From: Sinotaia quadrata
Lineage: Eukaryota > Mollusca > Gastropoda > Architaenioglossa > Viviparidae
Reading direction: 5' to 3'
Assembly: GCA_028829895.1 (NCBI GenBank)
Contig: CM054181.1
Span: 115,015,860 to 115,079,859 of the forward strand
DNA: 64,000 nucleotides
Part shown: piece by piece, positions 37,431 through 49,300 of the stretch
Layout: every line of letters begins with the position of its first letter
How positions within the stretch are numbered: the stretch's first letter is position 1
Made by a program: the position numbers and the translations under genes
Notes under the pieces: generated by a model
Told to the model about the DNA's origin: nothing
Databases searched by the model: none
The model's input: only the letters and a program-made list of their open reading frames with translations

Positions 37431-40305
37431 TTCAGATGGAGAATATGCTAGAAATTTTGCTAATGCAATCCAAACCGATTCCAAGTGGATGAGTAGTTTT
37501 TCTAATAGTCTTGCAATGGTTCACAACAAATTCATCCAAAGGGGATAGACTGAAAAGGACTTTGTTGAGGAAAGTCTATATTCTAATCACTTTGAACTGA
37601 ACATACCTTGAGTCTGGTCATAAAGGTGATTGTTAGCTTATGGTAAGTCGACTGAGTGATAAAGAAAGAATGGACTCAAAATATTTCGTACGTTTGCTAC
37701 TGATCTGAATTGGAGAATGCTTTATGTAATTAAACCATTATTTCTATGTTCACTACACTGTGCATTTTGATTGCGTTCTTTCTTTTAGAGGCTGCCAATT
37801 ATTAGTCCATGCAAACAGCAAGGGGACGGAACCAGGCTTGAGCTTTTTTCTTGCAATCCCATCTTTAGGTAGAGGCATAAAGTTCTTTGGTCAAAAGTGT
37901 CTGCCAGAAACTCTTGTGCTTTGTGAAATTTAAAATAATTAAGCATGATAAAACTGAATATGATACTATTTTATATAATATTATATTAATATAGGCACAA
38001 CACTTTTCATAAACACTAAAACAGCTGCAGGATTTGTTCAGGTTTATTGTAATAACTAAATAAGGTAGTGGAAAATATCTAAGTTTCAGCATGTGATGCT
38101 TGTCACAAACGGGAGGGCTCGTTACAAGCCGACCCCGAGCTGAAGTTAGAGATGCAAAGGGTGAAGTCTATTTTTGGCCTGCTCCGGTGCACCTCCAAGA
38201 AAAGCCCGTGTGACGTATGCCAGTACTACGTCGCGTCAAGTTGTTACATAGACACACATGACATACACCATTGATGTTTGGGTGGGGCCCAGTTTATTAG
38301 TGTCATGCCAAGGAACGTTTTATTGGCGGTGTGTGTTGTGAGTGTGTATCATAAATGTGAATAAATGGACGAACAGACGAACGGTGCAAAACAATAGTAC
38401 AAATTCTTTCGTCCCTCTCAAAAACTATGAATAACAAGAGAGTTGAAAGATGTTTAAATCAGGTTATTTATTTCCCGATTTAAAAGGGGGACTACTCTTT
38501 CGCACAGTGATTAATCATTCATTCAACTTTCCAATGTCATACACTCTGTGGGAAATAAGGGGAGATGAAAATGATGAAATTCAAAATATAAAATAAAGAT
38601 TAATTACACAATTCTTATGCGGCAAATGGGGCCGCTTTAACAATAGTTGACATATAGAATAAGCATTAATTTTAACATTAAAGTTCGTATTTCACAAACG
38701 ATATAATAGTGTTCATTTTCTTAGAGTCCTAGAGTTAAGTATGTGCGCGTTAGCCGTGCTAATTATTACTCACTATTAATGTCAGAGTTCCAAGGAGATG
38801 ACGTAAGCTCACACGTCACTTATAAGCGGCACTTCAAAGTGAAGACCACGACGCAATTGAGGCGTCGCATTACAGGTGAAGATTCTGCAGAATCTAGGCA
38901 CCACTTTCAGATTATCACTGGGGAGAAATCTGAAATTTAGCTGACTGTTGTCAGCCTCGATAATTGTCGTTGTTTGTCGTGGAAACGGACACCTCAACGA
39001 CGTTTAGCATTATCGGATGGAGTCGTCCAGTGGGATGTGTCGTCGCATTACATTGAGTGTAGAAATCCGGATATCTGTAAGATTTATCTCGGTGCTAGCC
39101 TTCTCAATTTGCGGGATAGATGTGTCAAACAACTCAGACAGGGGGGAAAAACAAATTGGTCCCTCGTGTCGTTAACTGCATACAACCAGCGTCGCATACA
39201 TCGGGTTTTCTTTGACAGCGAACTTTCCACTTTGCCAAAAGTTATACTGAGTAATTTTGCCTCGTTACTCAATATATGGCATCAGACGGATGGAAAACGG
39301 ATGGAAAGAGATTTTTGCAGCTTTCCTTTATGAAATCTCTGTACATGAGATAATTCATACGTGAAGTTAGACTGGCTTCAGACGAATCGACGTTTTCAAC
39401 ATTGAGAGTAAAGTCTTCATTTTGCCTCTTATATAGCTTTACTGAAGGTCTCCAGAACTTTCCAGAAGCTATGCCGTGTGACTCATTTTTGCCTTGGATA
39501 TTTAGTGATGAGCGTGTTGCACGCTTTTCTGTGGTCAATTCTAATGCGCACTGGCCATTTCTCTCGTCAACAACATGTGACTAGTATTGCGCAGTTGTTC
39601 CAATTGTTCAATATACATATCCTTCACAAACTAATATATATATTAAATGTGATATATTAACACACACTGCGTCACGCACGTCTGTCTACTAAAGAGATCT
39701 TAGGTGACCGTTACTGGAGGTTTACACATGATAATATGAAAAATAACAAAACTCGGATTACTTCAATTAGTTTTGTTAGCGGTTTTTTTAAAATGAAATA
39801 AAATATAATTTCTGTCCCTCATTTTCTGTGACAATGCTAGTTATTGAGTTTGCACACAGTATTCTACACTTAACGTAGTAAGTGCCAATAACACTGCGTC
39901 ACAAAAAAAAACTTTGTCTAAGATTTTTCAACTGATTGAGGATAATTTTGCACTGCTAAATTTGAAAATGACATCCGTTTTTTTTAATCAGGTTGGGTTT
40001 TTGATCTAATTCAATTTTTAAAAATCCGATCATATAGCTAAATCGATTACATTTATGTAACATTATTAGGCAATTTTTGTTAATATTTCTCTTCCAAAAT
40101 AGAGTTTAAAATTTTAAAAAATCATTTTCTAACACAATTCATTTATTAAATGTTACAAACGTTGATTAGTGTACATTGAATAGTAGACATATAACGGTAA
40201 GTACATATAAATTCAATATTAGGTCATCATTGTTCAAAATTCAGGGCATGAACTTCCGTCTCTTCGAACTTCTAGAAAAAAGAATGCTCTGCAGTAGGAA
40301 TGTCT
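37431..40305. other. Intergenic, with an unresolved CpG-richer block at about 38100-39670
   Basis: The 38100-39670 part has more CpG and G+C than its surroundings and several short frames on both strands, none with a recognised motif. Features such as the opening TGTCACAAACGGGAGGGCTC could mark an LTR or another mobile-element end, but no matching second copy or PBS/RT was found, so I leave it unclassified. 39670-40305 is AT-rich and may be the 3' flank of the decayed ORF that follows. Confidence 0.35.
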
Positions 40306-40309
40306 CTAA

Positions 40310-41835
40310 CAGTAATCAGCCACCATGACTGCATCCCAGCATCCCTGATACCTGGTTTCCATCTCTTTCATATCCTGATGAAATCTCTCCCCTTGCTCAT
40401 CGCTCATTGATCCCAGATTTTCAGGAAACTGATCCATACGTGAGAATGGCCTTATTGTTGCCAAGAAAGTTTTTCACGACCAGAACAAAAGCCTTCCATG
40501 CTTCCAGTTCACTTCATTCATTGAGTTTTCAAACTCTGGATCTCTGATTAGCTTACGGAGTTGTGGACCATCAAAAACGCCAGCTTTCAACTTCTCAATG
40601 GTCAGCCCTGGAAAAGCATGGCACAAGTAAAAGCAAAACAGCCACCATCCTTGTCCAGAGCTTTGGTGAACTGTTTGATTAAGCCAAGCTTAATGTGCAG
40701 CAGTGGGAAAGGTATCTTGTCTGTCCACCAGAGGGTTGTTTATGAGGTTCTTTGCTTTGAAAGGTACCAATTCCTCTCGTACAGGCCAATCCTGCTTCGT
40801 GTAATGCTGAGCTTGTCCCTACTATCCCACATGCACAGAAAGCATATGTACTTGGTGAATCCAGACTGTTGTCCCAACAAAAACTCTACCATCTTCAGGT
40901 CAATACAAAGTAACCATCCAAGCTGATCATAACGAATTTTCTCCAGCACGTACTTCACTGCTTTGTACTTCTCCTTCAGTGTAGTTGAGTGAGCTAGAGG
41001 TACAGAGGCAAACTGGTTACCATTGTGTAGCAGAATACATTTCAGTGATCGCTTGCTGCTGTCAATGAACAATCTCCAGTCTTCAGGTTTATACTGTGGC
41101 ACTCCATGCTTGTGCAGAAGCTGCACAATATCTGTACAGTACACCAGGTCCTTCTCTGTAGAGAAAAAAACTGAGAAGTGAGATACTATTGATGTCTGTT
41201 GTGGTAGAAAGTAATGCGAACACTGTCAGAAAGGATGTTTTTTCCCCTCAATCTGGATGCCAACAGTTCAGCAGATGACTTTGACAAGCTGAGATCATGA
41301 ACTAGATCATTTAGCTCCTTTTACAAAAAAGGATTTGGAACATCATCATCAAGAACCACTAATTCTTCTTCTTCATATTTTCAACACTAGAGAAATCTTC
41401 TTCACTAATGTTGGTAAGTTCTCCAAGGACAGGTCCTGGAATTTCATCACAATGAGCTACTGGACGATGTTCTGATTCAAGATCAGGATACTTAAGGCTG
41501 CTCTGGTTTTTTCTATTAATGCCAGTCACATCAATAGCGCAGAAGTAGCAGTCAGTGACATGGTTTGTTGGTTCCCTCCAAACCATAGGAATCCCAAACT
41601 TCAGACAACTCTTCTTACCCTTAGTCCAATGATGCAGATTCTCGGTGCATGTCATGCTTACCATGTGTGGCGCCCAAACTTTACCCTGATCACCAAGTTT
41701 TATACCAAAATAAGCATGGTAAGCATGCTTTATAAAACCTGTTGCTTTATTCCTGTTAGGAACAATGGTGTATTCGACGTAGATGTAGAAAAATACATCG
41801 GGTTTATTTTTGCAATGTCTTCTGGCCGATTCCAT
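40310..41835 (-). pseudogene. Decayed copy of an uncharacterised multicopy invertebrate ORF family
   Basis: Minus-strand pieces follow a collinear order. 41835-41359 is an open frame with AYFGIKLGDQ, KVWAPHMVS, FGIPMVWREPTNH, DCYFCAIDVTGINRKNQ and RPVAHCDEIPGPV. Next, in another frame, comes KELNDLVHDLSLSKSSAELL (near 41310). 41144-40740 holds LLHKHGVPQYKP, DWRLFIDSSKRSLKC, VEFLLGQQSGFTKY and CFLCMWDSRD. Then FPGLTIEKLKAGVFDGPQLR near 40590, and near 40440-40330 FPENLGSMSDEQGERFHQDM and GCWDAVMVADYC. I recognise this motif set as recurring in many unannotated arthropod, cnidarian and mollusc proteins, usually multicopy, which suggests a transposon-borne gene, but I cannot name its function. 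Frameshifts and stops show that this copy is dead. Confidence 0.65.
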
Positions 41836-42002
41836 TTCATTACCTAAAGAAGAAAAATATCATTTATATCAATTATTCAAAAATTAGCTTATGTAACCTC
41901 TTCATAATTATGTAAAACAAAAATATACTATAAATGATATTTTTCTGCTTTAGGTAATGAAATGGAATCGGCCAGAAGACATTGCAAAAATAAACCGGAT
42001 GT
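41795..42002. repeat. 74-bp near-perfect inverted repeat with a 60-bp loop
   Basis: 41795-41868 is the reverse complement of about 41929-42002 with only about three differences. The left arm holds the 5' end of the decayed ORF (start near 41835). The right arm holds a second head of the same ORF pointing the other way, reading EMESARRHCKNKPDVF before diverging to KEIRKNFTSYKQKIPL. Both arms include a TTTAG|GT acceptor-like junction, although on the right arm the C of CTTTAG follows TCTG instead of TCTT. Confidence 0.9.
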
Positions 42003-43200
42003 ATTTAAAGAAATAAGAAAGAATTTTACATCATATAAACAGAAAATACCCTTATATATAAAAAAAAATTTAAAAAACTAATGTTGCAATTGATCAAAAC
42101 GTTGATCAAAAAGTTGACCCGATTGAACAAAAACCTGATGTCCTTTTTGGATCCAGCACAAGAAAACTGTAATAAATCCATCAAAAAATCTTAAACAGCA
42201 AATTTGTTTTTGCCCAGTGTAATAATTTAGATTAAAATTTATATTAGTTTATTACATAGCATTCATAAAAACACATGAAGATATCTCATTTTACCAAATC
42301 TGGGACTCTCCAAAAGAACAGTGTACCTAAAATATAGCCTTACATTATAGAAACAGATCACTAACTGCAGGTAGAATTTGTAAATTTTTGTATAATTATG
42401 TAGTACTAGTAAGATATTTATCCACAGGTGAGGGGCATATAACGAAATTTGCTGTTAAAGTATTACTTGTGCTCAGAGGTTTCAATTTATAATATTAATA
42501 GTAAAAATACAAAAGAAATAGGCCTAATGTAATTATCAAATTCAAATGTAGCATCAAACATGCAAAAGTGATCTAAATTAATAATTACCCAAATTAATCT
42601 ATGGTAAAATAATTCAAATCTACCTTTCCTATCATTTCTAGATGTCTTGATAGTTGATAATGCTATTAAAAGTGCTATTTATGTAATTTTATAGGCCTAT
42701 AATTTATAAATATTAAGATGAAAGTAACATTAAAATTGTGAGTAGGAATAATTTATTTAGGTACTTCTAGATATATTTTTTAATCATTTAAGGAAAATGG
42801 GTGATGAGCCACAAGTATTTATTTACATACGTTACACGTAGGCCTACACGGCTACAGTTGAATAGTAGGGAAAAAAAAGAACATAATACTTTCTAGTTTT
42901 CTAAAAGAGATTGGAAAGTCTTTGGAAAGTATTTAACAGATTACTCTTTAAAAATGCACATAAAATATCATATAGGTTATAACTTACATTACGAAGAACT
43001 GTAAAAATTGTTTTGCTTACCTTGAACTTTTGAAGACAACACTTTTGTCTGCGGATTTGTATCTGTTCATCCTTGGGTAATGTATGAAATGATAAAGTTG
43101 GACATTTGAAGGTTACAACAGCACAATAAGGAACACAAAATGTGGGATGACAATTTTTTTGTTGTAAGTTGGGTCATTATCAGTGTAATATTACACGTGG
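42003..43200. other. Intergenic, AT-rich, upstream of the SLC7 gene
   Basis: No gene is visible. Three TAGGCCTA palindromes fall here (42519, 42692, 42839). A plus-strand open stretch just after the inverted repeat (42003-42050) is a continuation of the second ORF head and stops soon after. Confidence 0.5.
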
Positions 43201-43357
43201 TCTTTTTAAAGCATCAACAAATGAAACGGAAATAACCCCCCGACCTCCACGACCCGAAAGGTCATGTATACGAAATGAAGACATGATGAAATAGTGTGTC
43301 ACTCCGAGCACGCTTAGAACAGAACAGGCTCTCTCAACAGTGGGTTGCAGCCTGTTC
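43201..43357 (+). promoter_or_regulatory. Putative promoter / 5'UTR of the SLC7 transporter
   Basis: CpG frequency rises here (CCCCGACCTCCACGACCCGAAAG-type sequence, CGAGCACGC) and continues through exon 1, unlike the flanking AT-rich DNA. A TCTCTCAACAG acceptor-like site at 43340 could mark a 5' UTR intron. No TATA box was placed. Confidence 0.4.
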
Positions 43358-46300
43358 ATGAAAATGGGTGTAAGAGAGAAAGATGATCAGATGGACGGTA
43401 TGATTCAAGGTCCGGGCGAAACGGCGTCTTCGACAGGAACACAGAGTGTTCATTTGAAGCGAAAGATTTCCTTACTGAATGGTGTCGCTATCATTGTCGG
43501 TTCGATCATCGGCTCTGGGATTTTTGTGTCGCCGAAAGGCGTGCTGATGGAAGCAGGATCGGTTAGTATTTTCCGTTATTCTATATTTTAAGGGCTTCTG
43601 CCAACCCACGTGTTCGATATACAGCATAAAGCGCCGTGGCGCGCTGATGCAACTCACCGAAATAATTTAGGCCTACATTGAAATCCGTTGCTACCAATAT
43701 GTTTATGTTTTTCTTTAAAATTTTGCCCCCCCCCCCCACCACTTACCTGCAGTATAATATTAATAATATACTTTTTTAAGTTACAGATTAATGTTTTAGC
43801 TTTTGATAGTTTTACCTCAGGAGTAATTGTTGCCTTAAAATGACTATTCTGGCTATAGCGACAACAGATTTCTAGGCCACGTGAGTTAGTTTACATTATC
43901 AACATGGTCTTAGAAAACACCCTCGTTAATCTCGCTCATTAGATCAGCAACATAAGTAGGTTGTGATCTATAGTCCAGATCTCATAAACAACGGTGTCAT
44001 TGTTGGCTGGTATGTAGAGTGTGTTTATGCGCGCAGTAGCTAAGGAAGCAATTCGTAGAATTTACTTCTATTCTAGGTAAACAAAGTATCGGCCATTGTA
44101 GTTAGTTACTCCCAAACAGCACTGTAATATGCACACAGGTGATTGCTGTTATTTTGTCCACACACTTAGGTAACAGCGAATAATATTTAGAATTAGATTA
44201 TTTGTCTCATCGTGCCATAATATCATCCGAACATAATTTATTATATTATACCGGAGTTTACTCAGGTATAGACATTTTTTATAAGTTACAGTTGGCAGCA
44301 TGCATGCTAGATGAGAATGACCAAATCCATACGCAAACACTCACACAAACACATATGCATGTACACAAACACATACTAATGGAGTGACTGATGACTAGTG
44401 ACAAAACAACTCATTCAACTAGAGTTTCACATACTCTGTCAGTGATCATATTGACAAAGTTTCCAGTGGAACCCTTTTACTAGACCTTTATTTGTAGTTT
44501 GAGATGAAATTTACAATTGATAAATGCATTGTTTATGTATTATTAACTATTTGACTAATTGGTATGCTGTAAAATGTGTAATCCAGTATCTTAGTGTCAC
44601 TTTAGAAACCATCTGATTTACAGTATTAGTTACATTTTGTTCTCTGAGATCACACTGACAGTTTAAATTGCAGATGAACTGCATATACCTGTATTCAACT
44701 GGATTGAGGCATGCCTCTGTCAGAGATCATATTGACAGTTAATGAACAGACTTTGAATGTGATCTGTTAGTATCTGAGATCACAATAACACTTAGTGAAC
44801 AGTTTGATAAACCGTGTTTTGTTGTGGATAAAATCATGTTAATTCGGTGAACAATTTTTAATTGTGAACAGTTGTTGTATTGTTGTCTAAGATAATATTG
44901 AAAATATAAATTGTTGATAATTATCTGTATTTGACTAGAATGTAAATTGCTTTTGCCCAAGATCATAATCTAATAATGACACTGGATGCATGATTTGACT
45001 AATGTACACTGCTTTGTCCGAGATCATAATGACACTGGATGTACTTTTATCTAATGTACATTGCTTTGTCTGAGATCATAATGACACTGGATGTACTTTG
45101 GATTAATGTACATTGCTTTGTCTGAGATCATAATGACACTGGATGTACTTTGGACTAATGTATATTGCTTTGTCTGAGATCATAATAAATAAATAACACT
45201 GGATGCGCTTTTGGACTAATGTACATTGTGTTTTCTGAGGTCATTAATAACACTGGATGCGCTTTTGGACTAATGTACATTGCTTTTTCTGAGGTCTTAA
45301 TGACACTGGATGCATGATTTTGACTAAATACATTGCTTTGAGACCACAATGATTATGGATGCACTTTTGGACTAATGTACATTACTTTGTCTGGGATCAT
45401 AATGGCACTCTAATTATTTTATTAGTGTAAATTGCTGTTATTTATATTATAATGACACTTAAAATAATTTTGCTAGTAATATATGCATTCATCATTTACC
45501 AATTTCACTCAGGAACATGGCAAAATATTTCTATACTGTTTGGAAATGAGCTACAACAGCTGTTCTTTTCCTGGTGTTTATCACTCATGTCTAATATTGG
45601 TGCTTGGTATTTTGAATAATACTAACAGTAATCTGAATTTTGCTAAAGGTAATAGTAATAATAATACTAATAGTAATAGTAATCTAATTTTACTAAAGGT
45701 CAAAAACTCAATAGGAGCTGAATAAATAATACTAATATTACTAACAGTCAAAAACTTACTGATATGAATGAATAATACTTTTAATAGTACAGTGCTATTA
45801 TTTCCTATCAGTATTTTGCCCACCCAGCCGATTTATTTTATACTTTCTTCAATTCTTGCCTTCATCACAGTGACAGTGAAATGATTGTCTTTAATGTTTA
45901 TTTCTGTACAATAAAGACATAATTTGCATGCATGTCTGGAAAATGTCTGCAACAAGGAGGGTTTTGTAGCATTATCATAAAAACTGACGAATATTGACAA
46001 TTCATCTGAGCTCCAGATAATGCTGCTCTGCAAGTAAGTATTTAAAATGGGTTATACTTATAGGCAGAGAGAGGCATCAGAAAGTTTATCCAGATTTCTA
46101 AGTGAATCAACTAAATTTAATGGGTATGTCATTGTTATTTATTAATTGTGAAAGCCTGAAAGGAAATCTCCAACTAGCAAAATGTTTTAAACCACCGTGC
46201 TCTATTAGATTACATACACATTTCACAAACAAAAAAGGGGGTGAAAAATGAAATTGCACAGAAACTTATACATAGCTGAGATATAAGAAGGATAAAAAGC

Positions 46301-49300
46301 AGTAACAGATAAACAAGCAGTATTGTTAATGTTTGTGTAATATGTCATGCAACATTTTAACATTGTGCATTTGTTGAATTTGTTTCAGGTGGGGCTTTCT
46401 ATTTTAGTGTGGTGTTTATGCGGACTGATCTCTCTTGTTGGAGCACTGTGCTATGCAGAACTGGGAACGACTATCATTCAGTCTGGTGGAGATTATGCTT
46501 ATATTCTAGAAGCTTTTGGTCCCTTCTTCGCTTTCTTGCAGCTGTGGGTGAGTGTGGGCTGGAATTTTTTTTTTTGTTTTTTGTTAAACATAGGTATATA
46601 TTGCATTTGAATTTATTTTTCTTTTATTTGAATTTAAGTTTGCTTAAATTGTATCAAGTTTTGAGCCTGGCATTGTGGAACTGATTACAAATGAATTGTT
46701 CTCAATTGCAACAGCAAATGTTAGAATAAAAGACACTGGCTTACTGTGCATGTAATTGAATACATTAGTACTCGTCAGTATTTATTATGTAAGATTTTAT
46801 TTATGTGATACAACAATTGCAAAGTTTATTGCATAATCTACAATGTATTTATCTGAAAGAGAAATATAATTTGTGTTTTTAGGTTAACCTCATAGTCATT
46901 CGGCCAACTGCACAGGCCATAGTTGCCTTGACCTTTGCTTACTACACCCTGCAGCCTATTTTCCCCACCTGTGAGCCACCAGATGCTGCTGTCCGACTTC
47001 TGGCAGCTCTCTGCATTAGTGAGTTATTCTGTTTTTCATTTTCGTGTGTGGTCATTTTCAAGCTCTTTGTGTGTCAGAGATTAAATGCAAGATAAAAATA
47101 TAATTAAGTGGAAAGAATAAAATAATTTGTTTGTGATTTGGACTCTCATTTGTGAAAATTGACTTCATTAAAAGTTGGCTGCAAGCATTCATCAATTTTA
47201 ATGTTATGTGTTAGTAATTGTGATGCAGTATTTGTTGGCATGTACATGTCTGGTCCATGAGAATAACAAATGTTAATCAGATCTTAAAATTCTTAGTCCT
47301 GAGCTGACTGATAAATGAACATGATTACTGTTTATTGTCTGTCTGCTACATTATTGGTCAATGTTAAAATTCTTAGTCATGAGCTGACTGATAAATGAAC
47401 ATGATTACTGTTTATTGTCTGTCTGCTACATTATTGGTCAATGTGCTTACTGTATATGTGTGTGTTGATAAGCCTACATGCACATTAATTTTGCTATATA
47501 ATCCTGTCTGTCAATACTTCTGTCATTATTTGTAAATATTTCATAGATACAGCAACATAATCCTGTCTGTCAATATTTCTTTCAATGAAATATGAAAGAA
47601 CATAATCCTCTATATCAATACTTCTTTCATTATTTGTATATATTACTTTTATACAAGCAACATAATCTAGTCTGTCAAGAATTTTTTTTTGTGTGTGTAT
47701 GTGTGTATATATATATGTATACACACAAACAACATAATTGTAAATACTTCTTATATGTAAAATTTTACTAGCAACATAACCAAGTTTGTAAATACCTCTG
47801 ACATTTACATTCTTATAAGCAAGTTAATCCTATAAGTATTATAATTGTGAATGCTTATAATTTTAAAAAATATAACTTAAAAAAAAAAATATATATATAA
47901 TGGTCTTAGAGTGGATATGTGACTGATAGTGGTAGGAAAGTTCATTGCTGATATTTTCTGATAGTGGCCCAGTCAGTCTTATAAAGTTATATTACTGCTT
48001 TTTGTTATTGTTGAAACGTCATCTTGTTTATTTCTGTCAAAAAGAATGTGCTTGACTATATTAGACAAATTTCAAAATACATGTAATAGAATTTACCAGG
48101 CAAGCAAAGACACCATCCATTAATATGACTGTTAGTACACAGGGTAAACCTTTCCAGAGCTGACTTTCATTTAAAGCGTAACGTGTCACTCAAAGACTAG
48201 GCAAGAATACTCATGTCTTTTGACCAACACTATAACACTCAGACACTTGCAGCATCTACATACCAACACTCACACACATGCTAGCAGTTAGTACATATCT
48301 ATGTACACTTAACACACATGCTAGCAGTAAGTACATATTTATGTACACTCACACATACTTGCAATATGTGTATACCGAAACATACTCAGATTTTGTGCTT
48401 TGGAGTAAACCCTCATGATTAAATCTATGAAGAAGTGTCTGTGAACATTTTGTGCATGTTTACCCATAAAGCCTTGTTTTCTAGTTAGATGTCAAGAGGC
48501 CATGGTTATGAGCCTATGGGACAAATGTTAGTTTTATACAAGAAATCAGATAGACACACACAAAAATAATATGGGATATTTTTAGTATGTTTGTGTGGAG
48601 GGGGTGGGTTAATGTGTGCCAAATATGTTTGTTGACTGCATATTTGATTACATATATTCACAGTGGAGCCTGCATTACCAAACTTGTCACATTTAGAACT
48701 CAGCTACAAGAAGTAGTGCATATACTAATGTCTGAGTTCTAATTGATTTTGTATATAGACACTAATGTCTGAATATTATTATAATTATTTTGCAGGTAGA
48801 TACAAATGTTCGAGTGTTAATTGATTTTGTGTGTTGTGTGTGCATAGATACTAATTGTTTGTTATAATTTTGCATGTAGAATTTATTTATTAAAGTGTTA
48901 TTATACTCTTTTGTGCGTGTAGATACTTATGTGAATGTTAATATAATTGTTTATTATGTAGATAGTATTGGTGTTTATCGCAAATATCCTTGCACTGGTC
49001 AGCCAGACACTAGCCTGGAAGGTAAAAATGGGGTTGAGTGTGGTAGGATTGTTCCACACACAAAACAAATAAACATACATACACACAAATACCATTCACA
49101 TAATTATCTGAAATCAACTCACTGACAGCAGCAATCATGATTTTCACTTGATTATCTATCAGTCAGTCAATGTTTAGATCACAAAACTATCCATACAAGG
49201 CTCACGTTATATAGGTCCCCTGTATTAGTAATTATCAATCCTGCATTATAATGTCCAAGTGGGTACAATTTAGAATTATTGTAAATATTTATTAAAAAAT

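Noticed and set aside
38100..39670. Solo LTR retrotransposon
   Set aside because: No paired LTR, primer-binding site, polypurine tract or clear target duplication could be seen.
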